Positions 12,311 through 27,003 of a DNA stretch of 64,000 bases are shown piece after piece. This stretch comes from Sapria himalayana (Eukaryota; Streptophyta; Magnoliopsida; Malpighiales; Rafflesiaceae), in contig JAREIK010012134.1 of NCBI GenBank assembly GCA_029783825.1, forward strand, positions 62,001 through 126,000, given 5' to 3'. The position numbers and the translations under genes were made by a program. The notes beneath the pieces were generated by a model. It searched no databases and was not told where the DNA came from. It was given only the letters and a program-made list of their open reading frames with translations. Position 1 is the stretch's first letter; each line of letters opens with the position of its first letter.

Positions 12311-14156
12311 ACCTATGTATCTATCTTCCTATGTATATATCTATCTATCTATCAATCTTTCTACATATATATCTATATATTTATCTATCTATCTATCTGC
12401 CTATCTATTTATTTGTGGCTCTATATATCTGTATATGTTTCTATTTATCTTTCTATCTACTTGCCTACCTGAATATCTATTTATTTTTCATTCTATCTAT
12501 TTTTCAACCTATCTATATAATTATCATTGTATCTATCTATATGTCTGTCTGTCTATCTATCTATCTATTAATTTGTCTATCTATCTTTCTATCTGTCTAT
12601 CTACCTTTCTTTCTATCACTCAATTCATCAATTAGACTATCAGTCTATCTATTTATTTATCTAACTATCTAAATGTCTATATCTCTAACTAACTAACTGT
12701 CTATTTATCTATCTATCTAACTATCTTTCTATTTGTCTATCTATCTCAAAGAAATTTCTTTATCAATATTTTAGTATATAATTTTATTAGTATATGTGTC
12801 TATCTATTTATCTATCTATCTATCGATCAATAAATCTATCTATTTAATAGTCTACTTGTCTATCTCTCTACCTAGTTTATCTATCTTTCTTTCATTCTTT
12901 CTCTCTATCTATCTTTCTATCTATCTATATGTATTTTTGTATTTCTAACTATCAATCATTCTATCTATCTATGTATATATGCATCTATCTATCTATCTAT
13001 CTAACAATATATATGTTATTCTATCTATCTATCTATCTATCAATTTAACTATCTATATTTCTATATATTATCAATTTGTGAATCTATCTATATGTCTATC
13101 TATCTATCTATTTATCTGTGCATTTATTGATTTGTCTATCTATCTATCTATCTATGTGTCTTTCTAACTTTTTATTTTTCTATCTATGTATTTATTTGTT
13201 TATCTTTCTATCTATTTATTTATCTATAATAGTATGTATCTATCTGTATATGTTTCTATTCATCTATCGTTCTATCTATCCATCTATCTTTTTATCTTTC
13301 TTTCATGTATTTCTTTATATTTTTCTATCTATTTATCTATGAATCTATCTATCTATATGTCTATCTATCAAACTATATATCTATCTATTTGTCTATATAT
13401 CTATCTTTCTAATTGTCTAATTATCTATCTATCCATCTATCTATCTATATATCTGTCAATCTATATATATGTTGATTTGTCTTTATGTCAATCAATTTAT
13501 CTATCTATCTATCTATTTGTCTATTTATCTATCTGTCTAATGTATATCTATCTATATGTATATCTATCTATCTAACTATCTATTTATTTTCCAATTTATC
13601 TATCTATATCTATCGATCTATATATCAATGTGTATATATATAAATATATGTGTGTATGTGTGTGTCTATCTATCTATCTATCTATTTTTCTAACTATCTA
13701 TATGTCTATCTTTCTAATCATTATATCTATATGTATATTTATCATCTCTTTATCTATCTATCATTTAATCTATCTACCTATATATTTATATTTGTCTCAC
13801 TCTATCTTTCTATCTATCTATTTATCTTTCAATCTATCTATATGTCTATCTATATATATGTCTATTTGTTAATCTATCTTTTTGTCTATCTGTATATATA
13901 TCTATTTATTTGAATTTCTTTATTTATATCTTTTATCTATATATCTATCTATCTGTCTAAATGTCTATTTATCTATCTATATCTGTGTCTATTTATATTT
14001 TTTCCTTATTGTTGATACATTTATCTATATAACTATCTATTTGTCTAAAAGTAAATCAATTTATCTTTATATCTTTCTCTCTGTCTAATAGTAAATTTAT
14101 CTATCTATCTAATTTTTTATCTATCTATATGTCTGTCTATTTGTTTATCTATCTAT

Positions 14157-14160
<4 letters not shown>

Positions 14161-14242
<82 letters not shown>
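14161..14242. repeat. (AT)n tract within the TATC array
   Basis: About 80 bp of pure AT dinucleotide. Shorter (AT)n islands lie near 8050-8073, 10244-10281, 17719-17754 (followed by a short CT run), 18362-18380 and 18756-18771. Confidence 0.95.
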
Positions 14243-14246
<4 letters not shown>

Positions 14247-15824
14247 CTATTTGGCTATTTGTATATCTGTATATATATATATCTCTATCTCTCTATACAT
14301 TTATATTTATTTCTATCTACTTGTCTATCTATCTATCTGTATATTTGTCTATATGTCTGACTATCTATATGATGTTTTTCTATCTATATATCTATCTATC
14401 AATGTATCTACTATCCATATATCTACATATCTGTATATGTATTTTTTTATCTATCTATCTATCTATCTATTGGTCTATCTATCTATATATTTTTATAATT
14501 GTATATCTATTTATCTAACTATATTTCTATCTATATGTTTATCTATCTTTTTATTTATTTATCTTTCGATCGATCTTTCAATATTTCTATCTATCTATCT
14601 CTCTAATTGTTTAATTGTTTTTTTGCCTATTAGTCAATCTTTAAATTTGTCTATTTATCTATTATATTTCTATGTATTTATCTATCTTTATATCTATCTA
14701 ACTATCCAAATGTTTTTCTACCTATCTTTCTATCTATCTCTCTGTCTATCTATTTCTATTTGTCTATATATATATATATATTTATCTATCTATCTATCTA
14801 TATATCTATCTATGTGTCTATCTGTCTACATATTTTTTAGTCTATTTAATTGCCTATCTATATATTTATATATCTCTCTGTCTATCTATCCATCTAATTA
14901 TTTGTCTAATTCATTATATGTTTATCTAACTATATTTGTAACTAATTAACTTACTATCTTTCTATCTATCTAAGTGTCTATCTTTTAATCTATCTATCTA
15001 TCTAATTGTCTAAATATCTTTCTATGTATTAGAATAACAGTAAATCTATATATTTTCCTATCTCTATATATTTCTATGTAGCTATATATCTATCTATTTA
15101 TCTCTATCTTTTATATATATATCTATCTATATATTTGTCTTAATTATATCTCTAACTATTTATTTGTCTATCAATCTATTAGTCTATCAATCAATTTGTC
15201 TAATATATCTGTCTATCTATTTATCTATGTGTTTATGTACCTATATTTCTATTTTTCTAACTATCTATATGTCTATATGTTAATCTATGTATATGTCTAT
15301 CTTACTATTTGTCTATCTATCTATCTATTTTTATAACTATCTAACTATCTATCTATTTATATATCTATCTATCTATATTTCTATTTATCTTTATTTCTAT
15401 TAGCCTATCTATCTTTCTATCTATCTATATTTTTGTTAATCTATATATCTATATATTTATTTTTGTCTATCTATATATCTATATCTATCTATCTATCTAA
15501 TTGTCTATATAGTTATCTCTTTTGTCTATCAGTCTATTTATCTAACTATCTGTCTATCTGTATATTTGAATATATGTATATCTATCTATCTATATATTTG
15601 TCTATCAATCTATCAATATATATTTGTCTATCTCACAATCTATATATCTAGCTATCTATCTATATATCTATCTATCTATTTATCTATAAATCTATCTTTC
15701 TATCTATCTATTTGTGTATCTTTATATTTATCTATTTCTCTATTTGTTTATCTCTCTATCTACTTATATATCTATTTGTCAATATTTATGTCTATTAAAC
15801 TTTGTATCTATCAATCTATCTCTA

Positions 15825-15925
15825 TCTATGTGTCTATGTTTTTATGTTTCTATGTGTCTATGTGTCTATGTCTCTATGTCTCAATGTGTCCATGTGTTAT
15901 TGTGTTTATGTGTCTGTCTATCTAT
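15825..15925 (+). repeat. Second GTCTATGT-type sub-array
   Basis: Same variant as at 12160-12310 (CTATGTGTCTATGTGTCTAT), about 3.6 kb away. Confidence 0.7.
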
Positions 15926-17714
15926 GTATTTATCTATCTATCTATCTAATTGTCAATCTATATATTTATCTATCGATCTATGAATCTACCTATCTATCTA
16001 TTTTTCCATCTGTATATCTATCTATATTTCTAATTATCTATCTATCTAGATGTTTATATATCTATTTTTTATTTATTTTTGTATCTATCTGTGTCTATTT
16101 GTCTATTTGTCAATCTATCAAGATTTGTATTTGTCTATTTGTCTATCTATCTATCTATTAAATTGTCTATCTATTTTTTCACTATCTTTGTATTCATCTA
16201 TTAAACTATTTGTCTATCTATGTATCTATCTATATATTTATATATCTTTCTTTCTATCTATCTTTTTATTTGTTTATATGTGTCTCTATTTATCTATATA
16301 TCTATATTTTAATATATATGTCTATTATACTATGTAGAAATTTATAAATCTATCTATTAATCAATCAATCAATCTATATAACTATCTATTTGTTTATATA
16401 TCTACTTGTTTATCTTATAATGTATATGTGAATTTACTATCTATCTATTTGTCTACATGACTATCTATTTATCTGTGTATCTATTTATATCTATATGTCT
16501 ATCTAAATATCTATCGATATGTCTATCTATCTAATTGTATATATGTCTATGTGTCAATATATTTATCTAAGTTACTATCAATCTATTTATCTATCAAACC
16601 ATCTAACTATCTATATCTTTCTAATTGTCTATTTGTATATATAGCTATCTATTTATTTATTTAACTATCAAATTATCTATCAGTCTATTAGTTTATCAGT
16701 CTATCAGTTTATAAGACTTCTTATCTATTTATTTATCTATCTTTCTATTTTTCTATCTATCTGTCTATCTATTTGTCTATCTATTTATGGATTTGTCTAA
16801 CAATCTATCTATCTATCTGGCTATCTATCTATCTGTCTAACTATCTAATTATATATATTTTTTATTAGTCTAATAGCCTATCTATCTATGTGACTATCTA
16901 TATATGTGTTTATGTGTATATTTATCTTATTGTCTATCTATTTATTTGTCTATCTATTTATCTATCTTTATATCTATCTATCTTTCTTTCAATCTATATA
17001 TCTATTATCTATATATCTATCTACTTGTCTATCAATTTTTCTATTAGTCTATATGTCAATCTTTCTATCTCTCTATATGCCTTTAAGTTTATTCGTCTAC
17101 AGTTCTATGTGTCTATATATTTATATATCTATCTAACTAATTATCTATATGTCTATGTGTCTCTATGTTTATTTATCTATCTATCTATCTATCTATCTGT
17201 CTGTCAATCTATCTATATGTAATTATGTCTGTCTATCTATCTATTTGTCAATATGTTTATCTATATATCGATCTATCAGTCTATCTATCTATCTATTTAT
17301 TTATATATATATATATGTCTATCTATCAATCTATATAACTATCCAACTATTTTTCATTCTATCTATCTGTCTAACTATCTAACTTTCTTTCTATCTATTA
17401 GTATATTAGTCAATCTGTCTATATATATATATATATATATATATCATATTGTCAATCTCTATAAGTATCAATTTGTCTGTCAATCAATAAATCAATCTAT
17501 CTGTCTAACTATCATTCTGCCTTTCTATTAAGGAATCTATTTATCTATATGTCTAACTAACTAACTATCTATCTTTCTATCTATTTATTTATTTATCTAT
17601 CTATCTTTATATCTATCTATCTATCAATTTATGATTCTATGTATCTATCTATTTGTCTATCTATCAATCAATCAATTTGTCTATCTATCTATTAATCTAC
17701 TATCTATCCGTCAA

Positions 17715-17759
<45 letters not shown>

Positions 17760-20700
17760 CTCTCTCTCTATTTTTTAGTATATAAGTCTATAAGTCAATG
17801 TGTCTATCTTTCTATCTATCTGTCAATCTCTCTATATGTTTATATATCTATTTGTCTAACTATTTATATGTCTATCTTTTATCTATATATCAATAAATCT
17901 ATTTATCTTTCTATTTATATATTTGCCTATATGTATAACTTTCTATTTTACTATTTTTTATTTGTCTATGCATCTATTTATCTATTAATAAATCTATCAA
18001 TCTATGAATTTATCTATATGTTTATCTTTATATCTGACTATTTCACTAACTAACTAAAAATCTATATGTTTAAGTATCTATCTGCCTATTTATCTATCTA
18101 TCTAACTATATAACTATCTTTTTAACTTATTAGTCTATTAGTCTATCTATCTATATATCTATCTATATATCTATCAACCTATTTATTTGTCTATTTGTCT
18201 ATCTATCTATTTATTTATATGTCTATATATCTATTTGTCGATCTATCAATCTATGTATCTATTTATCTGTCTATCTATGTATCTATCTGTCAATCTGTAT
18301 ATCTATCTATCTTTCTTTCTTTATGTCTATATATCGATTTGTTTATTTATATATCTATCAATATATATATATATATATATATCTATCTATATGGCTATCT
18401 GTATGTGTATTTAATAGACTTTGTATCTATCTACTTTTTTATCTATGTGTCTATCTATCAACCTATCTAACTGCCTATTAGTCTATTAGTCTATATATTT
18501 TTATCTTTATGTGTTTATGTGTCTATATATGTGTCTATTTGTTTATTTATCTATCTTTCTATCTTATATTTATGTATCTATCTATTTTTCTATCTATCTA
18601 AGTATCTATCTATCTATCAATTTGTGTCTTTGTCTATCTATCTATGTTTCTATGTCTATCTAGCTATATATTTGCCTATCTATGTATGTATCTATATATC
18701 AATCTATTTGCATGTCTATCTCTCTATCTTTTTGTATATCTATCTATCTAACTATATATATATATATATATAAATGTATTTGTCTATCTATCTATATGTC
18801 TATTTGTATATCTATCTATATATCCATCTATTAATGTATTTTACTATCTATCTATCTATATATCTTTCTATTTATATGTCTATCTACATATCTAACTATC
18901 TATCTATATGTTAGTTATATGTCTACCTATCTATATATCTATTTGTATATATGTCTATGTATCAATCTATTAAATTATGAATCTATCTCTCTATGTATCT
19001 ATCTATATAACTTTCTAAATATCTTTCTATCTTTCAATCTATTAGTCTATCAGCCAATCTATCTATATATATATATCTATATTTTTATCTATTTATTTAT
19101 CTATTTATTTGTCTTACTATCTATATGTATATCTATCTTTATGTTTATAAGTCTATCAATTTATAAGTCTATTTGCCTATTAATTTATCTATGTATCTTT
19201 TTATTTTTCTATCTATCTATTTATCTACCTATCTGTCTAACTCTCTATGTATCTATTTCTATGTCTATCTGTCTATATATCTATATTTCTAAATGTCTAT
19301 TTGTCTATCTCAATATCTATACATATGTCAATCTATCTTTCTATATTTTTATCTATCTCTATGTATCTTTCTGTCTTTAGTTTATCTATCTAAGTATTGA
19401 TCTATTTAATTGTCTATCTATATATATATTTGTTAATCTATCTATTTGTTTATCTATATATCTATCTATTTATCTATCTTTCTGTCTATCTATCTATCTA
19501 TCCGTTTATCTATATATTTTTCTATCTAAGTGTCTAATATCTATCTCTATTTCTATATATTTGTCTATTTAACTTTTTAACTATATATCTATCTATATTT
19601 GATAGTCTATCTATCTATATATCTATCAATCTATTTGTCTATCTATATGTCTATCTATTTATCTATTTATTTGTCTATATATTTATCTATCTATTTAATA
19701 TTTGTATATTTTTCAATATACTTTTTGGATTTATATCTATCAATCAATCTATTTTTCTATCTATCTATCTATCTATATATCTATCTATATATCTCTTTAT
19801 CTATCTATCTTTCTTATATCTATATATCAATCTCTTTATCTATTGATCTATCTATTTATCTATATTTTATCTATATGTCTATGTAATTATCTATATATCT
19901 GCTTATATATGTTTTTGGTTATCTATCAATCTGACTATCTATCTATCTATCTTTTTATTTTCATATCTATGGATCTGTTTATCATTATATCTGTTTATCA
20001 GCCTATCTATCTATTTATCGATTAAATTTTCTATATATCTATATATCTGTCTACCTATCTATCTACCTATCTATTTATCTGTCGATTTATATTACTATTT
20101 ATCTACCTATTTATATATATTTGTATGTATCTCTTTATCTATCTATTTATGTATTTATGTCTATATATTTATCTATCTATTTTACTATTTGTATATTTGT
20201 ATATGTGCTTTTTGTAATTCAATCTATCTATATATTAATCTATCTATCTATCTATCTGTCTATCTATCTTCCTCTCTTTCTATCTATCTTTCTTTATATC
20301 TATCTATCTATCTATTTGTCTAATTGTTTATATCTATATCTATTTATCTATATTTCTATATGTTATCTATCTATCTAACTTTTTGTTTATATACCTATAT
20401 GTCGATCTATTTATCTTTTAAGCTATCTTCCTCTTAACTATCTAAAAGTGTTTTTGTTTATCTATCTATAAGTTAATCTATATATCTATGTATGTATATA
20501 TCTATCTATCCATCGATCTAACTATCTGCTTATCTATATATTTTAATTTTTTTTTATTTATCAATCAATATATCTATCTATTTATCTAACTATCTATCTG
20601 TCTAACTTTCTATAAAACTATCTATCTATCTATTTATATCAGTTTATCTATCTATCTTTATATTTGCATATCTATTTATCTATGTATCTATATTTCATTC

Positions 20701-22077
20701 TATATGTCTGTCTATCTATCTATGTATCTATCTATGTATCTATATATTTGTCTAATTATCAACTATCTAGCTATTTATATGTCTATCTATCGATCTATTT
20801 ATCTATCTATCTATCTTTCTAACTATCTATTCGTCTTTTTATTTATAAGTTTATCTATCTATCTAACTAATTAACTATCTATCTATCTATTTGACTATCA
20901 AGATATCTATTTATCTATCTATATGTCTATGTAATTATCTAAATATCTACTTATTTATTTTTTTTATTCTCTATCGGACTATCTGTCAATCTATCTATAT
21001 GTCAATATGTCAATATATCTATATGTCTATCTATCTATCTGCCTATCTTCAAATCTATGGATCTATCTATCATTCTATATATCTATCACTCCATATATCT
21101 ATTTATATATCAAATTGTTTGTCTATCTATCTGTCTATCTATTATCTATATATCTTTATATATATCTATCTATATATCTCTCTAACTATTTATCTTTCTA
21201 TATATATTTTTATTTCTTTATCTATCTATCTATATATGTTTGTATGTATCTTTCAATATATCTATTTACATATCTTTCTATCTAAATATTTGTCTATTTG
21301 TCTATCTATATAATTGACTATTTGTCTATCTATCTATCTATCTTACTATTTATTTATCTCTCTATTTATCTATTTGTTTATCTATATATTTGTCTATCTA
21401 TCTATTTGTATATCTATATATCTATCAATCTATATATTTGTCTATTTATCTATCTATCTATATGTCTATTTGTATATTTGTTTATCTATATATCTAGCTA
21501 TCTATCTATTTGTCTATCTATCTATCTATTAGTCTATCTGTCTATCTATCAATATTTATATCTGTCAATCTATATATCTATCTATCTATTAGTTTATCTA
21601 TTTATCTATTTGTCTATCTTTTTATCTATCAATTTATCTGTGTCTATGGTTTTATGCGTTAATTAGATTATATGGTAATGTGTCTATGTTACTATATATC
21701 TATCTGCTATATATATAATTATCTATCTTTCTTTCTTTTTTTTCTATCTGCCTATACATCATCTATCTACCTATCTGTATATTTGTCTATATGTATATCT
21801 GTCTGTTTATATTTATATTTCTATCTACTTGACAATGTGTATATCTATTTATTTGTATATCTATCTATATGTATATCTATCTATTTTTTGTTTTGTCTAT
21901 ATATGTATCTATCTTTGTATCTGTCTATCTTTATTTCTGTCTATTTATAAATTTGTTTCTTTCAATCGGTCTATTCATCTATTAGACTATTAGTCTATCT
22001 ATTTATTTTTCTATCTTTCTATTTGTCTATCAATATATCTTGATCTATCTATCTATCTATTTATTTATCTATTCATC

Positions 22078-22390
22078 ATTTAGCGATGGATTTAGCGACA
22101 GAATTTTTCTTGCTAATAAAATCCACGATTTAGCGATGAAATTTCCCTTGCTAATAAAATCCATAATTTAGCGACGAATTTAGAGATGAGATTTCCCTTG
22201 CTAATAGAATCTATGATTTAGTGACGGATTTAGTGACGAATTTAGCGATTGAATTTCCCTCGCTAATAAAATATATGATTTAGCAATAAATTTTCTCGAG
22301 CTAGTAAAATATGTAATATAGCGAAGAATTTTCCCTACCTTATAAAATCCATAATTTAGCTCCAGATTTAGTGACGACATTTCCCTAGCA
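22078..22390 (+). repeat. Left subterminal repeats of element A
   Basis: At least six copies of a short unit near GATTTAGCGACGAATTT and TTCCCTTGCTAATAAAATCC in direct order. They resemble the left subterminal part of element B at 42540-42860. Such arrays are the usual binding sites of the CACTA TNPA-type protein. Confidence 0.8.
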
Positions 22391-23600
22391 TATATTTATT
22401 TATATATTTTTTTTTATTTTTTATTTGTTTTAGTAATTTATTTAATTTTATTTATTAAATGTATGTTAATGATCTATAGATGAGCAATCCTTGAAAGATA
22501 CATTCTTTTGTAAAATCATAAAAAGATTATATTATAAATGAATAATTTAAATAATATCCAAATACAAAAAACAATTATTTATATTAATAATGACTAAATT
22601 AACTATTTTTATGATGTATTAATTATTTATAAATTTATACAAAAAATTTTTCTAAAATTTTAAAACAATAAACTTAAAATTTTGTATTAAAGTAACATTA
22701 AATTATAAATTCAATAAGTATAATAATTTTTTCTTTATTTTAAAAATTAAATTAACATATATTAAAATTTCTATAAATATAAATTAATTCATTCTATAAT
22801 AAAATAGAAACTATTTTATAAATTATCCGAATATATGAATAAAATTAGTAAAAATTAATATTATTATAAGTAAAAAAATTTTTATTATTATAGAAGACTT
22901 TTAAATAAATAAATAATACAATATTTGAAAATCTTGAAATATAATATATATATAATTTTTTTAATAAAGTTTAAAGAAAATAAAAATATTTATTTATAAA
23001 TACATAGATGTTTGCTCTTAAAAAATTATACGAATTAAACAATTGAGTAATATTTTAACTATTAGCTTTTAACATAAAGGTTTTATTAAAATAATAAATA
23101 TAACTTATTTTAATTATCTTTTCACTTTAAGTAATTTATTAAAATTTAAAAATTAATAATAATATCAAATAATATGAAATTTTATGCCTTTAACATTATT
23201 TCATATTATCTTAGTATAAATTAAATTGAATTTTTAAAAATTTATAACAATAAAATATATATTTTTATATATTTTTTAACATTAATAGTATTTTATAACT
23301 TTTAGGCGAGTGACTAGAAGTCAAATCATCTTTTCATTTGTCTTATTAAAAGTAGTTTGTTAATTTTGTACCTATTTGATATTTTTTTAAGGCTAATCAT
23401 ATTTTTTTTATTGTTTATATTAATATTATAATAAAATATTTAAAGGTGTTTATTTTTTATTTGTACAATGCAACACGCACATTAATTTTGTTCGAAAAAA
23501 TTTTTATCGTGAATAAAATTAATTAGCCTTTTTGATTATATATATATATATATATTATTTATTTAATGTTATAATAATTAAAAATATAAAAAATTTGCTA
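22391..23600. repeat. AT-rich left interior shared with element B
   Basis: Matches 42861-43760 by eye with many small indels, for example ATTAATATTATTATAAGTA, TTTTATGCCTTTAA and CACTTTAAGTAATTT in the same order. Non-coding. Similarity stops near 23600 in A and 43760 in B, where each element's own cargo begins. Confidence 0.8.
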
Positions 23601-26093
23601 ATATTTACAACATGATTATCTTCTTCAACACCGATGCCTAAGTGATGCGAACCTTCGCAGAAGGCCATCCATCCTTCAACACCAACGCTTCAACATATAT
23701 TTGATTTCAAGGTTTAAGTTTTTATTTTTATTTGATTTCAAGGTTTAAGTTTTTATTTTTATTTGATTTGAGGTATGTTTTATACATTTATTCTTCAACG
23801 ATTAACTTGATTAAGCTTAAGTTTTAATGTTTCCGAAATTCTTTTCCTTTATTCACCGTGTTGTTCTTGGATTTGTCTATATATACTTAATCATATACAT
23901 ACTTCATGCATTTGTGATATAATGCATTGTCATTGTATGGATTTGATGGTGCACAGTAGGTATACCGAATTAAAAAAATTTTCAATATAAATAACTACAT
24001 ACTGTATAAAAAAACAGTATACATAAATATAAGTTTGCTTTAAATAAGTGTGTTTAAACATAACTATATATATATAATTTAAAAAAAAGTATACATAAGC
24101 TATTTAAACATAATTATATCTATAATTTTTTTATTACCATAGATGTGAAAGGAAAAAATTGTTATGCACCATTAGGGCATGTTGGTATTAAGTGAGTGAA
24201 CATCTTTATCATGGTTTGGGTGATTTTGATGATATAGTTTGTTGGTATCTTTTTTTTGTATTGGTTATAAATATTTCTATTTAAAACACTAATTATTCTT
24301 GGCCCATTGCTAATGTTTTTGTTCATAGGTGTTCTTGAGTGAGGAGCACAAAACAAAAATGCATATGTTTTTGATTTATTATCTATATTGCATGAAGAGC
24401 ACAAAAAGATGATTCTAATAATTATGATAAAAAATAAATTTTTTAGAATAATTATTCAAAAAAAAACTAGTTTTAATCTGTATTTTGCTATTTTATGAAT
24501 GATAAAATGAGAGTGTGCTTATGATCATAGTTTGTGTTATTTATGGTAAGTTTTTTAGCAGTGTATTTTTTGATAGTGTAAGTTTTTTTTTTGTGTTTGT
24601 TTATTTTATGGTTGTGTGTATATGTGTTTAATAATTTTTGCATTATTAAAATTACTATGTGCTATGCATTTAACATCATTTCTAAAAATTCCAAAAAAGC
24701 CATTTTGGTTAATCTATTCATAATTTTTGTAGTGTGTATGTGCATGTGTCTGTAATAAAAATAATGTGAATATTTATATGTATTTTTTCTATTTATTAAT
24801 TCAACTCTATTATGTATAGTTTGGGAAAATGAAAAATAATTTTGTGATTTATTTCAAAATTATCTTATTTAATTAACTGGTTTGGTATTTGAGCTATAAT
24901 ATTTTTCAAATAGGTTTGAAACCCATTGATGGTTATATTTGATAATCTTTTGAGATTGGAAGGCATATCAATTGAATATTCATGTCTTTGTTTGCTTTAT
25001 TGATTAGTTGTTGTTAGGTAACCAAACTTTTTTGATTGATTAATTTTGTTATAGAGAAAATAGTATCATTAAAGGAGACCATAGTTAGTCTTTCAAGACT
25101 ATAGTTTCTCCAATGGAGATGATTTGTAGAACATATATTACCAACCTCAAACCATTTACCTTGTAAAAAAATGTATATTGATGTTGTATCATGGTTGATG
25201 TGTGAGATACATATATTGCTATGCTCTATTAGTAAGCTTTCTCAATTGAACTATAATCTATATTTTTATCTTTGATTAATGAGAAAGTATAATGGAATAT
25301 ACTATAGACAATGTTAAAGATAAAGCATAAAGAAATATTATCTCATATATAAATGAGCATTCTCATTTGAAAGTAGATACTCATTATTGGTAGTAGTAGT
25401 ACAAGAAGAAGAAGTAGAAAAAGATGAAAAAGAAATAGTAAGAGAAGGAGAAAAAGTTTAAGATGATGAAGAAATTAGAGTAGCCTGATAGCTCTTAAGT
25501 AGCAATTACATGCATTACAAGAAATCCTAATCATTCTAATCTTCAAATAGAAAAAAATATTAGGCTTGCATCTCTTAAATTACAAAACAAAATAACAAAA
25601 GCAATTTAATATTATGCATTGATACCACTAAAAGGTAGGAATACTGCTCTAAGAAGTATTTTCTTAAATAAGTTTAATTTTAAAATTTAATTAAATAGAT
25701 TTTCATGACAATGAAAGTATTATTCTTTATAATTTGTTGCATCCAAAAACAACACTAACTTTTATCTAACTTTGCAAAAAATAAAAAGGATATCCTCCAC
25801 AACAACAATAATAATAATAATAATACTTAATATTTTCATCCTTTATACACACACACACACATACATATATATATAATGGATAATTATGTTATGGAATCCT
25901 AAAATATATATATATGATTTGGGTTATATTTTAGTACCTATATTCGGATACTCATAATTATCCCAATATAATTAAAAAAACATTATGCATAAACTCATTT
26001 TAGCTTACAAAGTATGTAAAAACGGGTTTATGCATTTGTTTATGCATGTCGAGTATTTATGAACTCCATATTCATATGTTTTTGTTAACGAAA
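23601..26093. other. Unassigned cargo of element A
   Basis: More complex than the flanks but without a recognised family. It holds a tandem repeat of TTTGATTTCAAGGTTTAAG units at about 23699-23772, a 38-bp imperfect hairpin at 25074-25111, a GA-rich AGAAGAAG stretch at 25390-25460, an (AAT)n tract near 25806-25826 and a short CA run near 25848-25862. An 80-codon minus-strand frame at 24404-24162 is not recognised. Confidence 0.35.
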
Positions 26094-26951
26094 TAATGTG
26101 TGAAATCCCGAAAAAAAATTGAATAAATAACTAACATAATTTGATTTCTGGAAAAGAAAGGGCAAAAGAATAATTTTACAATAATAGAAAATAATGTGAA
26201 AATTTTACAGCCATAATGATAAAATGGATATTGTTATTGAATTCATATTGAAAAATGTAGCTACGGTTTCAAATTTCAGTAAATTATGAGAAAATATGAA
26301 TTTTTTATATTTTTATTTAATTAAATAATTATTAGAAAAAAATTTTTTGCTAAACCAAAATACCACACTACATCATCCGCACGTGGCTGTGCCTATGTGG
26401 GTTGTCCATCGGTTGTGCAGGTGTCAACCTAAAAAAATATTAATATTATTAATTAATGATAATAAATAAATAAATAATAAAAATGTCAGGAATCCGGAAA
26501 ATGGGAGAAAGGCTGAAAAAAAGTTCTGCACCAGAGGGAGAGACGTAGTATAGAAAAATATATATATATCCATGAATTTTCTTTTAATCATAACGAATTA
26601 TTTTAGAATCAGATTGAACTAAAGTTACTCTACACGGCGAGATCTTCACATTGATATCAAATTTATAAAGTTTCCGTGAAATTTTCTAAAAGGTATCGGT
26701 TTTCTTTTATCATACTTTCTTTCTATTTAATGGCCAGAAATGATCATGTTTTGTATTTCAATTCGAATTGTGAGAAATTTTATTGGAAATAAGTAATTGG
26801 TGAAAAGTTTCGGTAATTCGTTTAGTAAAAATTAGTACAGAACAAATTGGATTTGGATTGTTATAATTGTGTCTTGAATATGAATTAAATTGGAAATGAC
26901 ATAATTGCATTTCAAATGCATGGGAACATTCCAAATACATGGGTGGGTGCA

Positions 26952-27003
<52 letters not shown>

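Larger units (their letters stand above)
7652..22077 (+). repeat. 14.4-kb degenerate (TATC)n array
   Basis: Almost continuous TATC/TGTC/TTTC tetranucleotide repeat on the + strand (GATA on the other strand), heavily diverged by substitutions and small indels. It contains (AT)n islands, TCTG/TCTATG variant blocks and recurring marker phrases such as ACTATCAGTCTAT and TATTAGTCTATC. It lies between the right end of element L and the truncated left end of element A. All long open frames here (repeats of YLSI) are repeat translations. No gene is present. Confidence 0.97.

Noticed and set aside
7652..22077. Dozens of reading frames of 60-230 codons made of Tyr-Leu-Ser-Ile repeats, which resemble multi-pass membrane proteins
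   Set aside because: A (TATC)n repeat has no stop in any frame of its strand and reads YLSI. The frames overlap each other in all phases and track the repeat, so they are translation artefacts.
7652..22077. Regular short repeats that might be read as a CRISPR array or a telomere
   Set aside because: There are no unique spacers between conserved repeats, the period is 4 bp, and the plant context rules out CRISPR. The repeat is also not the TTTAGGG telomere type.
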